A stretch of DNA of 64,000 bases from Amaranthus tricolor (taxonomy: Eukaryota > Streptophyta > Magnoliopsida > Caryophyllales > Amaranthaceae). Below, piece after piece: positions 11,536 to 24,046 of the stretch. The stretch lies in NCBI RefSeq assembly GCF_026212465.1, contig NC_080049.1:6580064-6644063 (forward strand), read 5' to 3'. The translations under genes and the position numbers were made by a program. The notes under the pieces are model-generated. The model worked only from the letters and a program-made list of their open reading frames with translations. It searched no databases and was not told where the DNA came from. The first letter of the stretch is position 1, and every line of letters starts with the position of its first letter.

Positions 11536-12009
11536 ATTATTACTATAAAATGAGTTATATCTATCAGATTGAATGTTTTGTTATTGGCCAAAAGTCTTAT
11601 TCTAGTTAGGTTTGGTTTTTCTAGAATCCTATTCTAATTAGGACTTTTATGAGTTTTATCTAAATCCCTTTTAAACTACTTATATATTATGTAATCAACT
11701 CTTTTCTTATATACTAATATAGATCTGTTCTCTCAACCTATTGGCATTTAGCTAAGAGATTCCTAGTAAACCTCATATTAATGAACTTTATTATTTTCTT
11801 TTTTATCTTTCTTGTATTTTACTGAATTTTACTTATAAGATAATATATTATAATTAAAAAAAAACAGCCAGAAAATCAACATCACCTATCTTTTTCATGC
11901 ACCTCTAACTTTTTTATTCCCTTTATACTTGATCTACCATTTCTCAAGTATCAAATTTGCAAACTTACTAATCAACTAGCACTTAATTCGATCAAGATTG
12001 GTTAAAGAA
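11536..12009 (+). other. LTR-like fragment and WIP pseudogene upstream region
   Basis: 11575-11790 looks like part of a copia LTR ('cttattctagttagg', 'cttatatattatgtaatcaa', 'atattaatgaac'), without partner or PBS. The last 60 bases before 12010 resemble the leader of the WIP gene at 8313 (aatcaactagcacttaattc against aatcaactactcctaattc). Confidence 0.4.
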
Positions 12010-12345
12010 ATGAGTTCAGTAGAAAGCATGCTAGATAGCAAAGGCAGCTCTAAAAATTAAGCATGAAAGACGAGTTGATATTATATGAACTTTGTGCATC
12101 AATTTTAAATTTAAAAAATATGGGTTAGAAAATGTAAATTTGCAGAGCGAAGAGTAAAGAATATAGACTCGTGAATGGATGATTAAAAAAGTGTGCACAC
12201 TAAAAATATTATAGACTAAGTTTATTTTAAACTTAAACATGAAGACCAAGGTTATATAAGGTGGAATTATACTATAAGATTGATTCAACATGTCAAGAAT
12301 AATATCCGATTGTATTCTCGAGGTAAAAACTTTCTTGCTTCATAA
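12010..12345 (+). pseudogene. WIP (DUF3774) pseudogene split by an insertion
   Basis: The start atgagttcagta (12010) matches the intact WIP genes. It then drifts out of frame but keeps 'ggcagct' and 'gcatgaaaga', the equivalents of the MAAVEGMK region. About 165 bp of unrelated AT-rich DNA follow, and the WIP frame resumes at 12241 with EDQGYIRWNYTIRLIQHVK followed by NNIRLYSRGKNF, a clear match to the family core, ending at taa 12343-12345. The insertion is flanked by near-repeats catgaaagac (12062-12071) and catgaagac (12238-12246), resembling an 8-9 bp target duplication. The C-terminal CWGPN signature is missing. It is in the same orientation as the gene at 8313 and non-functional. Confidence 0.75.
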
Positions 12346-12714
12346 TCTCCCAGAATATTGGAAAGACATATTAAATAATCAATAATCAATATGAGGAATG
12401 ACTTAGAATTTATCAACATCAGCATAACATGGTGCAACTAACCATGCATACCACAACAAAGGCAACGAATGAACATGAAGAACATGAGCGCAGAATGGCA
12501 AGATGAAACAAAATCATATAAAGCACATGATCGATAGTTAGTAGGTCAGTGCACCTAAGAACCTGGTAAGAAACCTTAAGACCATTACTTTAAGCTTTGA
12601 TAACTAATCAGCCATTAACAGAACCAAAAACCTATTTTTCATGATAGGACAAAGCACGTAAATTGAATTGTCATTTTAGTAGGGACAATATTTTATAAGG
12701 ACATAGAAGCTCCC
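12346..12714. other. Intergenic, nothing recognised
   Basis: AT-rich sequence with no supported gene. If a WIP C-terminus was once here it is no longer recognisable. Confidence 0.4.
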
Positions 12715-13160
12715 TTATTTACCTATTAAGCATCAATTAGCTGATGTTTTAACTAAAATTTATCCTTGGGAACAATTTTCTGGGTTACTTTGGGAACTGG
12801 AATTGTCTTTTCCCTATTTCAGTTTGAGGAGGATGTTGACAGTATTATAGGTATTTGTTGTGGCTGGCAGCACAAAAAGGTCAAGTTTCAGCTAGTATAT
12901 CAGCAACAATAGTGTTAGTATATCAGCCAAAAGGTTAAACTTTTGCTTCAGTTAGCTCCTTGATATAGTATCAGAGCTAGCGTGACAAGAGGTCACATGT
13001 TCGAATTTCAACCACCCTCATATAAAGGTTGAATATTCATCGCCAAGCTGTATGAGAAGGGCCTATGTTGCATTCACACTTCTAGCCCAAATGGCTCTCA
13101 TGTGATTAAGGGGCGTGTTAGAGTATATAACATATCTTGGGATCCCAACCATAAGTTTTC
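12715..13160 (+). repeat. Ty1/copia debris (pol C-terminus, LTR start, PBS)
   Basis: A short stretch (12725-12800) translates like the last part of copia RNase H ('HQLADVLTKI'). It is followed by 'tttgaggagga' and tgttgacagtatt, the usual polypurine tract and LTR start (about 12833). Near 12968 'tagtatcagagc' resembles the tRNA-Met primer-binding site, and 13118 onward (tgttagagtatataacat) resembles another LTR start. These are scrambled leftovers of old copia elements. Confidence 0.5.
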
Positions 13161-14262
13161 TTGACAAACGGAAACCCTTAGATACTCATAAGCATGTATA
13201 TATGTACTCCCTATATATATGTACTACGTAGTGACACAAAATAAAGAAATGAAACATTTGATTAGAATAGGAGAGAGTTTATGTATGTGTGACATAATAG
13301 GATCAAACTAATATTAAGTTAAAACTATTACGCTTAAGCAATATTAATAAATTTTTTTCCGTTTTGAATCTTGTTTCAGTTGAATAGCAAGTATCGCTTT
13401 CCTATATAATGTCACCAATTTGATACTCACCAAATCGATCTAGCCTATGATAAAAAAATAGTCATAAATGTTTAGCAAATCATAATACCATTATCTTAAA
13501 GTTAGATATAGTAATATATAAAATTACTTCATTTGATTATTAGAACAATTTAACATTACGTAAAGGTAAACCCATTTCCTAAATTTTTAGGTCATTTCCT
13601 CTTCAATCTCACTTAAGTTTAGGAAGTAAAAGCTTTAATTTCAAGCAAATTGAGAATTCTCTTAAAAATTAAAGTTCTTGGTTCATTTAGACGGTCACAT
13701 TTAATAAGTTAGTTGTACTTTTACAACGTATTAGATACCTTTCAACCAAGAGTGCAAGAGCGTAAATCCATCTCGATTAGTTTCTTTTAACTACAGTAAA
13801 AGTGTTTATTTGAGTCCTTTGATCTATTTCAAGTCAAATATTTCAGGTCTGATCAAAATCGAGTTTTGTATTCATATCAGTTTTTACACATGATTGAAAA
13901 TATTTTTTAATGTCGGATCAAAATTAGATTCGATTATACAAATTTAAGTAAATATCGGGTCAAGTATATTTTGAACACCTTTAGGTAGCCTACAGTAAAC
14001 TAACTTAATTGCGTGTTGGTTTTCTTGAATTTCAATATAAGAATAAATCAATGAGTTCTCTAATCTAGGAATAAACTCATGCTCAAGGAAGGCATAACTA
14101 ATAAGTATGTTAATAATTTCAAATTGATATAACACATGAACAAGTCCCTTTCCTTCATTTTCTTAATCTTTTTTTTGACAATAATCTCATAATAATCTCA
14201 TAATAATTTTCACAAAATCAAAGATTTTACATTCTTGATTAAGGTATTAACAAGTCTAATCA
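13161..14262. other. Intergenic and upstream region of the coiled-coil gene
   Basis: AT-rich with no other supported gene. Just upstream of the 14263 start is a duplicated 'ataatctcat' (about 14179-14200) and a CT-rich stretch typical of plant leaders. I see no unambiguous TATA box. Confidence 0.4.
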
Positions 14263-15156
14263 ATGGGGAATACGCATTCTGCAAGTCATATTAGAAGTAA
14301 ATTCGAAGAGCTTGAGGGACAAATTTCATCACTTAGATCTCAATTATCATCTACTCAAGCCACATTATCATCTAATCAAGCCGAATTATCATTGACCAAG
14401 GCTAGTTTAAAAGCCGCAAATGAAGAAGTTGAGAAGCATAAACAAGAAATTTTAATTCGCAATGTTAGAATAAGTAAGTTGTTTAAGTTAGTGGAGCTAC
14501 AAGAACAAGTTTCTTGTGCCAAAGTTGAGGCTTTATTAAGTAAGTTTACCTTGGAAGCTTCTAGAAAAGAGGTCAAAGAGCTTGAAGAATTGATATCTTC
14601 TAGGAAGAAGTTTGAAGATGATATAGGAATGAAATTGGAAAGGATTATGGGACTTGAAAAAAAGGTTTCATTAGCTAATGATCAATTATTTTGTAGTAGG
14701 GCAAATTTAGAAGCCTTAAAAAAGGAGGAAGGTATGCTTAGAAAAGATCTTGAAAGTCATGAAAAGTTCCAAAAAGACATGGAAGTGAAACTTAAGATGA
14801 TAATGAAACTTGAGAAACAAATTTCACATACTAAGGCTAAAATATTATCATCAAAGTGTGATCTTGAAGCCTTAAAAAAGGATGAAATTATGCTCAAAGA
14901 AAAGCTTCAAGCTTGTGAGAAATACAATGAAGATAAAAGATCAAAATTTCAAAAGGTTATGGAGCTTGAGAAAGAGCTTTCATATACAAAAGTTGAGGGT
15001 TTGTTAGTTAAGTTTAGGTTAGAAGCTTCTAGAAAGGAAGAAGAAGGACTTAAGAAACAAGTTTCAGCATTGGAAAAGTATCAACAAGGCATGGAAATTA
15101 AGTTAATGAAGATATTAGAGCATGAAAAGGAATTTGTTCCTCAAAATTTATTTTAA
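14263..15156 (+). CDS. Repetitive coiled-coil protein with N-myristoylation signal, 297 aa
   Basis: I do not recognise a named family. The protein starts MGNTHSAS, which fits the N-myristoylation consensus (Gly2, Ser6), so membrane attachment is plausible. Residues 25-55 contain heptad-like repeats (LSSTQAT, LSSNQAE, LSLTKAS) encoded by 21-bp DNA repeats. Residues 72-279 are four consecutive repeats of exactly 52 residues (72-123, 124-175, 176-227, 228-279), and a fifth is cut short at 280-297. Each follows the scheme K(L/F)xxxxxLEKxxS...LEA(L/S)(K/R)KE...EKxxxxM. Repeats 1 and 4 resemble each other most (KVEALLSKF/KVEGLLVKF); repeats 2 and 3 share LEALKK. The protein is Lys/Glu/Leu-rich and highly helical, with no enzyme motif or membrane span. 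The gene is intronless with an uninterrupted frame. An alternative is a fragment of a larger structural gene, but the start and stop look natural. Confidence 0.75.
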   Translation: MGNTHSASHIRSKFEELEGQISSLRSQLSSTQATLSSNQAELSLTKASLKAANEEVEKHKQEILIRNVRISKLFKLVELQEQVSCAKVEALLSKFTLEASRKEVKELEELISSRKKFEDDIGMKLERIMGLEKKVSLANDQLFCSRANLEALKKEEGMLRKDLESHEKFQKDMEVKLKMIMKLEKQISHTKAKILSSKCDLEALKKDEIMLKEKLQACEKYNEDKRSKFQKVMELEKELSYTKVEGLLVKFRLEASRKEEEGLKKQVSALEKYQQGMEIKLMKILEHEKEFVPQNLF

Positions 15157-16962
15157 CTTAATATTTTAGTTCCTTTGCATTTGCTATACAACAACTAATA
15201 ACAACCTTTTATTTCGATTTATACTTTGTAGCAAATTTAAAGGGATTGAATAGTATAGATTAAGAATAAAATAAATTATAAGGTTGATAGATAGTTATTG
15301 ACAATAATCAAAGTGGAATTTGTATTTCCTTACTTTTGAATTGGTTAGCTAATTGTGCTCTTAATCTCCTTGCACAAAGAGCACTCAAATTTGTCCATTA
15401 AGAATGTAAATAGTTAATCGGAATGTAAGTTTATAAATTCTAACAAGATCACATGGATACCATGATATGAATTCTACATTGTTTAATCGAGAATTACACA
15501 TAAATTGAAATTTTATAATGTCAATCGTCGTTTGCCTTTAATGTTGGTTCATAAGCACCGATCAAATCACCACGTATACTAGTACGGAATAAGAAAACCA
15601 CTTTCTTATTACTTTGAAAAAGTGTTTTTAGAAAAGACAAATGTTATGGAATAATGACATAGAATAATTTTATAAGCAAATGTATCTTATATCAGGAGCT
15701 CATGTTATTTCATTTGTCTTACTTAAACCAATAACACTATAAAGATACATATACCTTCATATGCATTAATTAAGTTCAAAGCAACGTGATGAAAGATGAA
15801 GATTTCTTCATATATCTTGGTTTGCAATATACTACCACTACAATACTAATAAGCATCTTATGTTATTTTGTATACTTTTACACAATAAATTAATACTCAT
15901 ATGTGTGACCTTATAAGACTCAATTATATTATAATTAACAGTAAATTAATGTAATTAGTATACAAATCAAAGTTAGTTTTTAATAAAAACATTATAATCA
16001 CCTAAAATAATCCAATTTATATTTAGTGTTCACACTTGATGGAAGGATATTCCATTCTTATGAGCTTGCTAAACTTTTATTTTTGGACAAAAACTATTTC
16101 TATCTTTTATTTAATCTATATATTTTAATCCCTTATTTTTTTCATATAAATTCAATTTTTATAGAGAATTTAAATATTGTAGATCAATTGGGATAGAGAA
16201 GTAATGTGGGAGACAGAATTAACGGCTAACCCATTGTAGCTACATCAAGTACTTGAAAGTTGTGGACAAATAGAATCTTATCCCCTTATTCATATATATG
16301 ATTTCCAAAAAGAAAATGTCTTACTTGTTCAAATTCAATGAACATTTTTGGTCTGCATTTGAGTTACTTATTTTTGGTGGGGCTACTTAACATAAAGAGT
16401 CCTAAATCCTAACCAAGTCTCACTTCATTTTCACCTACAAAAAAGAAAAAATATTTTCACTTTCATCCTTAGTTTCCCATAAACCATGGCTTCCTACCCT
16501 CTGAATCTACTAAAACAGCCAGCATATAATGTAACTAATATGCTACTAAATAGTGACATGTATCACAATCATATTTATTTATTTTTCCGTAAAAAGCAAT
16601 AAGGGTAAAATAATCAATTTTTCGCAAAAATATCAACAAATATTTGTTATATTAGGTTTTTTCATATTTTTCAAGTACAATTAGAGCCTTAGTAATTATA
16701 AATACACTTATAAAAATTTATAAAAATACATAATATTAAAATTCTATAAATCGAAAGGAATTTAATAAGATCTCAAACATCTTTATATCCATGAAAAATC
16801 AATTTTCTCCATTTAAGGAATATTCAAACATAACAAACAATATAACATGGGTGACTCTTGGAAGGCCTTAGGTGTTGGCGTTGCTCAAGTCTATTATTTG
16901 TGTGAGGGTGTTTCAAAGGCGAACTCTTGCAAGGCCGACAAACCTTTTCACTATTATATTCA
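15157..16962. other. Intergenic, no gene supported
   Basis: AT-rich. A 39-codon ORF begins at 16486 (aaccATGGCT, good start context) but resembles nothing I know. A short open stretch from 16849 (MGDSWKALG...) runs into the copia insertion site at 16963 and stays open in the flank beyond 24338. Neither is enough to call a gene. Confidence 0.35.
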
Positions 16963-16967
16963 GGTTG

Positions 16968-17248
16968 TGATAGAATGAGGAAACTAAGCTTTGATGGAAT
17001 AACAGAATATAAAGTATAAGGAACACAGTGAACAAAAGAAACAAACTCTATTATTATTATGCAAGAGTAAACTAGAACCCTTTATATAGGAAACTAATAT
17101 AACAAATATATAACTAACCATGGTTAAGGAGTTAAAATAACTAACCATTAGTTAGTAAAAAACAGAAACTGAAAAATAACAAGATACAATGTGAAGCAGT
17201 AGTGAAGAATATTATCGAATGTCTGGGCTACATTCAATATCCTCATCA
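16968..17248 (-). repeat. Copia-B 3' LTR
   Basis: 281 bp. On the minus strand it starts TGATGAGGATATT and ends CATTCTATCA, with a TATA box (ATATAAAGG) near 17090. It is the better preserved of the two copies; the partner at 24047 has TA in place of TG and CA at its ends. Confidence 0.85.
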
Positions 17249-19380
17249 TCCCCCCTCAAGTGTGGGGTGATGGTAGTCATACTAAGCTTGGATATCAATT
17301 TTTGCAGCTGCTGTGAAAGTATAATTTTTGTTAGGACATCGGCCAATTGTTCATTAGTGGGGACATATCGTAGCTCAAACAAACCTTCAAGGACCTTCTC
17401 ACGTGTAAAATGGCAGTCGATGGCTAGGTGTTTGGTACAGTGGTGAAGGATTGGATTCTGGGCCATTTGTAAAGCCGATTTGTTATCACACTCAACTGTT
17501 ACTGGCTGCCATAGCTCTGTATTTCGCTTCAGATGATGACTTTGAAACGGTGCATTGTTTCTTTGACTTCCAGTTGATTGGTGAATTACCAAAGAGTATA
17601 ACACAACCGGTCACAAAGCGTTGTGTGTCTAAACATGCACCCCAATCAGAGTCAAAATATGCTTGGAGCTTTAGTGAGTCACTGTCCTTGAGGAGAATAC
17701 CTTTACCGGATGTGGCAACAACATAGTTTAAGGTATGGGTTAAAGCCTTGAAATGGTTTTGTGTGGGGTTTTGCATAAACTGGCTTAGAGCTTGAATGGA
17801 AAAAGAAGGGTCAGGACGGGTATTAGTCAGGAAGTTTAGTTTACCAATGAATGATCGATAGAGGGCGGGGTTGGAATATAGAGGGGAATCATTGGTTTGA
17901 AGTTTGAGGTTGAGAGGTAAGGGTGTGACCATTGGTTTGAAGGATTCCAAACCAGAATCTTTTAGTAAATCATGTGTAAATTTCCTTTGTTTCAGAACAA
18001 GACCATCCTCAGTATATGTAACATCAAATCCAAGAAAATAGTTGAGTTTTCCCTAAATCTTTGATTCTAAAAATTTTATGTAGATGAGCTTTAGTGAACT
18101 GTATGATAGAGATGTTATCCCCAGTGATGATAATATCATCAACATAAATGGCCAATATAGTGATTGAAGTATCTGTGCGCTTCGTAAAAACTAAGTAGTC
18201 ATTCTTGGATTGGGTATACCCTTGAATGAAAAGTTCAGTGGTGAGCTTGGAGAACCATTCTCTTGAGGCTTGGTTAAGCTCGTAAAGAGATTTTTTGAGC
18301 TTACAAACCAAATGTGGAGAACAATTCAAACCATCAGGGATTTGCATATAAACATCCTTATGAAGGTCGCCATGAAGGAAGGCGTTGTTGACGTTGAGCT
18401 GAAATATTGGCCATTGACAACTGACAACTAAAGCAATAAGGCATCTCACAGTAGTAAATCGAACAACGGGTGAGAAACTCTCTTGGAAGTCAATACCGTG
18501 TTTTTGATGAAAACATTTGGCAACGAGTCTGGCCTTGTATCTCTCCAAACTACCATCAGAACGAAGCTTGACTTTGTATGCCAATTTAGAATCAATGGCT
18601 TTTTTACCACTGGGTAAAAAAACTAAATCCCAAGTGTTATTATCATTCAAAGCCTGAAATTCCTTTTGCATAGCACATCTCCAAACTTCATGTTTTGCAG
18701 CATCTTTGTAAGACTTTGGTTCAAACCACTGAGACTGCTCAACCAAGAACACTTGAGAAACATTCGGTAATGATTGAAATGAAACAAGATTACAAATATA
18801 GTCAGATAAATGTGCAGATGGTCTTAGTGAGCGTGAAGTTCTGCGTGGCAGAAGTTGTTCATTTGAAGAAATAGGTGTGTTGGATATGTTATGAGAAGGT
18901 GAAGAAGAATTGGAGTTGAGTAATTCATTTGAAGGGTGAGGGAGAACGTGTAAAGGGGAAGTCTAGAGGAGTGTGTCAGTGGAAGAATTAGGTGTAACGT
19001 GTAAATGGCGAGGTGTCACGTGTGAAGGGGAATTGGTGTGGTGTAATCCAGTAGGTAAAAGTGATGAGGAAGTAGTATTAGGTGTATGCAAGGGAAAGTC
19101 ATATTCATAGTGTGTGTCAGGGATAGTACATGAGGGTAGATAAAAGATGGAAAAAGGTGTAGGGCTAAGAATCTCGATGAAAAGGGAAATGCTTCTCAAG
19201 GAAGATTATATCTCTTGTAACAATGAACTGTTTAGTAGTGAGATCATATACTTTGTATGCTTTTTGAGCATAGGGGTAGCTTAGAAAGACACATGGGTTC
19301 GCTCGCGTTGCAAATTTTGGTCGACAATTTTTGAGGTTAGACACATAGCAAAGACAACCAAAATCTCGTAAGTGATCATT
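17212..19380 (-). pseudogene. Copia-B pol remnant: integrase end, reverse transcriptase, RNase H
   Basis: Read from 19380 leftwards the minus strand gives the integrase C-terminal part, a Ser/Thr/Pro-rich linker (18963-19199), reverse transcriptase (18024-18752, with FQLNVNNAFLHGDL and the catalytic YVDDIIITGDN), then RT thumb/connection and RNase H (17492-17950 and 17212-17604, with VECDNKSALQMAQNP and ADVLTKI). Stops and frameshifts separate these pieces, so no functional polyprotein is possible. The order fits Ty1/copia (integrase before RT). Copia-A carries the same parts with similar protein sequence. Confidence 0.85.
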
Positions 19381-20443
19381 ATTGACCTTTACTAAGCCAT
19401 TAAGTTACATTCTCAAAGAGCTTATAATGTGATAGTTAAATCATGCTTACAAAATAATCATCAAGCACAATATAGAAGGTTATTACTCATTATTGACCTT
19501 TACTAAGCCATTAAGTTATATTCTCAATACTTGCAGAAGTTCATTACTGCTACTAAATACTTGGTAACCTTAATGCTTATTTAATCAAGTTCAATTAAGA
19601 CTCATAACTTTACCATCATAGCACATCACAAGATCACAACAATAATGACAACTGATATATGTAAGGGTCTAGTTAGGTGAGGACCGTAGTCCTAAACCCT
19701 AACTGTGGTGGGAGTCGTCACTCCTCTCAATACTGTTATGCTCGAGACTTCACAGGATGGGTTTTTCTCGAACCCCCTGTCTAACACCGCATTTTACGTG
19801 CCGGCTAACACGGACGCCGGGATTTTACATGCCGGTCCATGGTTCGACATTACCTTACTATCAGAGTCATACAATCAATATCATGCAATATCAAACAAGA
19901 CTCTAAACCGAAATAGTTTACATTCTTATAAGTCAAACTTACACTAGTCAAAATTTTGACAATTATATCCTTTTAATAGAAATAAATTACTAGTATATAA
20001 TAAATTAATATTAATTAAATAACAAATTTTTGTAGCTATACTAAGATTTTTGAGGCTAATTAAGTCATTATTATGTCCCAAATAATCATAAAAGTCAAGG
20101 GTAATATTTCTAAGTACTTAATAACGTATTTTATCAAATAACCAAATAAAATTGTAAAATGGATCTATCATAACTATGAAAAATAATCCGACAAGTTATT
20201 AATGGTCCAAAATCTAAATGAAATGAGTTTTCAAGCAAAAACAACGCTAAGCATTTCAACAAATTAGTTTGACTATTTTACCGATAAATCGATTAATAAT
20301 TCTTTATAATTACTTGAGTCCAAAATAAAAATTTTATCAAAACACTAAGATGATATGGAATCATTTTAAAGAGATAAGTTTATTTAACTAATAAAATTCA
20401 TGATTATTATTTTAAATAATTAATACAATCATTTTAGCCATAA

Positions 20444-20991
<548 letters not shown>

Positions 20992-21172
20992 ATTAAATTC
21001 CATAGGGTCCACGACAATTTGCTTTAGGGTCATCATGAGATTCAACATGTTATAGTAGTATGCCAAAAAGTTACAAGTTAAGAAGAGCTCATTTAATATT
21101 TATTTTTTATTTAACTTTTTTTTTCTTCAAATTTATTAATAAACTTTTAACTTATTTTAAACTAAAGTAATA

Positions 21173-21445
21173 TACTCCCTCCTATTCAGCTTATGTGTTC
21201 CAATATCTTTTATGGTCAAGTCACCTTAATTGTCACATTTCTATTTTTGGTATGGGTTTTTGACTTTTATGCCCTTAGTAGCTTTATCCTATTTTCAATT
21301 ATACCCTCCATTACCCATACTAATTTTCCTCCCTTACATTAAAACTCATAATAACACTCTCTTTTCTACCCTTAGAATCCCACTTTTGACTCTCCTTAAA
21401 ATCCGTGAAAAGTCAAATGGGACTCTTAAGGTGAATAGGAGGTGT
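21173..21445. mobile_element. Stowaway-like MITE
   Basis: About 270 bp between inverted ends CTCCCTCCTATTCA and TGAATAGGAGGTG with TA at both borders. No coding capacity; the 80-residue ORF across it is a by-product. It lies inside the foreign insert of Copia-B. Confidence 0.65.
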
Positions 21446-22439
21446 TTTTATCTTAGGTATTTTCATAATTAATAAAGTATTCAACACCTCTTCTTATTAG
21501 AACAATATTTTTAAACGAAATTCAAGTAAACGTTATTTTAATGAAGTAAAACTCAAGGAACATATCTAAAATGATATCTTAACTTTTAGCTTTTATAAAG
21601 TACTTATAAAATACTCTTTTTAAAATTCCTAGTTCACATTAATTTTATCTATCAAGATTTCATCACAGAAACATCACTGGATAATATTTTTAAGTATTTT
21701 CTCAATGCAAAAGTTCATAAAACTAACATACATGAAACTTAAAATAATACTTCACATAAAAAAAATTTCATATATATCTACATTATCATATTAATCAAGA
21801 ATTTCCATATTTATAACTCTTTTTTTAATTTTTTTTTATTTTTTTAGAGTGTCCCAAAAGTATTATTATTTTGACGAAAATATCACTAAACTGGATATGA
21901 TTTTAACATAACCATGTAAAGTTTAAATGATTAAAATAAAAATCATGTTGATCATGTTTTTTATATTATCAAGTAACCATAAATAAATATCACATAACAA
22001 GAGAGTTAAGAAAATGTGTATCAATTTCATCCAAAGGTGGTGCTAAATCAAGTAAGAGAATAATAATAGGAAAATAAGAACTTAAAGACATAAGCTTCAA
22101 AAGAGAAAATCTTCAAGACTCCAAGCTTCAAGGATCTTCAATTACCTAAAAGAAAATGATATCCAAACTCCAAAAGATAATACTTGACTTTTCAAAAGTT
22201 GATGATTATTGGCTTAAGAAGTGATAAGATCAAGCTCCATCTTCATTTGATTCTTCAACTAATAAGAAGGGTATAAAGTTAGTAAGATGTTAATGAAGTG
22301 AAGATATAAGAAACAATGGTAGAAAGATTTGATGATGGGGGTGCAAGTGATCTCACGGCTAAGGAGGGGTATTTATAATGGGTTTTGGGCAACTTTTTAG
22401 TTAATAAGATTGTATAAAAAAGAGTGTTAAGAAAATAAA

Positions 22440-22570
22440 AGAAAGTTAACTTGTGTAAGTGTAAGTCAATGTGTAAGAGTTGGAGTGTGTAAGTGAATGT
22501 GTAAGAGTTGGAGTGTGTAAGTGAATGTGTAAGAGTTGGAGTGTGTAAGTGAATGTGTAAGAGTTTGGAG
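22440..22570. repeat. 28-bp minisatellite
   Basis: About four direct copies of gtgtaagagttggagtgtgt plus aagtgaat (28 bp). The unit is not a multiple of three, so the ORF crossing it on the minus strand is not a repeat protein. Confidence 0.8.
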
Positions 22571-22953
22571 TGTAGAAGAAGGTTAACTTGTGTAAGGAAA
22601 TGGTGATAACTTGTGTAAGTGATGAACATTATGGATTGATTTAGAAAGGATTTTGGTTCATCAAATTTTTGTTCTAGTTTATACTAGTGAAATGTTTGAG
22701 ATTAATGGGAAACTATGATTAAGGTTTGATTATGAAAATATGATAGTTTACTTAGAAAATTATGGTTAAAACTATACTTAAAGTTAATTATTAAATTAAA
22801 GTTGTAAGGTTAAAATGATAAGTAGTAAAGTTAGTTTAAGGAAACGAAATTGAAAGGTAACGTTTTAATAAAACCGTAAATATAATATTAAAATTTTACT
22901 TTTCGTAGTATAAAATAATAAAATAATATTTTAGTGCTTATAAAGAAATTTAA

Positions 22954-23058
<105 letters not shown>

Positions 23059-23206
23059 GTTCAATATTTGGAAGAAATTACAAAATCGGAATAAGGTTTA
23101 GGAATTAAAGGTGATTTGAATTAGATAAACAAAGGATTAGGAATTCGAAAAAAATTTCGGAATAATTAATCGGAAGATTAAGATTAAGAAATTTGAGCCT
23201 GTTACA

Positions 23207-23944
23207 ACAGGGGGTTGAGGTTTGCTGAGATCCTTGTGACTTTCCTCTTGTAAGTGCATTTGATAAACTTCATTGACATCAGGAAGTTCCTTATGCATGA
23301 GAAGATTATAGCGTACTTGATTGAATTGTGGGTCTAATTTCATCAAGAATGTCATGACTCTTTGATCCCGTTGAATCTTGATGAAGTTTGTGGTGGGGTT
23401 GCAAGTACAAAGGGGTAAAGGTCTAAGGTCATCTATTTCATCCCATAAAGATTTAACTCTAGTGAAGTATTCAGCTACACTCATATTGGGTTCTTAAGAA
23501 GTATTGAGGAGTTACTCTTGTAGCCTATATATTTGAGAGGAAGATGGGTTACCATATGAGGCCTCAAGATCATTCCAAATGGTACTGGCGGTTTTAAAAT
23601 ACATGATACTTTTAGTGATATGCCTCTCCAAAGAAGGAATGATCCAACCGATCACCATGTTATTGCATCGTTTTCATGCCCGTTCGTCTGAAGATCCATC
23701 AGGGGGTTGGGGTAAACTACCATTAACAAAAGACATTTTATTTTTTGCATCAAGACTTATAATCATGGATCTTTTTTTAATCACTAAAACAAGTGCCATC
23801 AAACACAATCGAAACTAATTTGATGCTAGCGAAATTCGAAGGGTGTAAATAATAAACACTGCTTGGATCTTGGGTGGGATCAATTGCTGGTTTAGAGGTA
23901 TGGGTATGCACAGTGGTGGGTCGATTTTCTAGTACAAGTTCCAT
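23207..23944 (-). pseudogene. Copia-B gag remnant
   Basis: A start codon at 23942-23944 opens a typical copia gag N-terminus (MELVLENR..., DPSSVYYLHPSN, DGTCFSD). After a stop the UBN2-type gag core continues at 23484 (MSVAEYFTRVKSLWDEIDDL, VMTFLMKLDPQFNQV). The frame is cut near 23207 by the foreign insert, before the zinc knuckle seen in Copia-A. Gag would form the virus-like particle; this one cannot. Confidence 0.75.
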
Positions 23945-24046
23945 ATGAGAGGAAGAGAGGAAGAAGATAAAAGAAAGCAATTTTTGGCAAATCGACAAAA
24001 TAAAAGGAAAGAAAGAATTAGACGATGATACCTGCGTCTGATACCA

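Noticed and set aside
16486..16605. 39-codon ORF with good start context (MASYPLNLLKQ...)
   Set aside because: Too short, no homology I can name and no second exon visible; mentioned only as intergenic content.
16849..16967. Open frame MGDSWKALG... that stays open across the Copia-B target site
   Set aside because: Only about 50 codons in total, no recognisable domain, and openness over that length is not unusual.
22279..22629. 116-residue Thr/Leu/His-rich ORF
   Set aside because: It reads through a 28-bp minisatellite; the unit is not a multiple of three and no family is recognisable.
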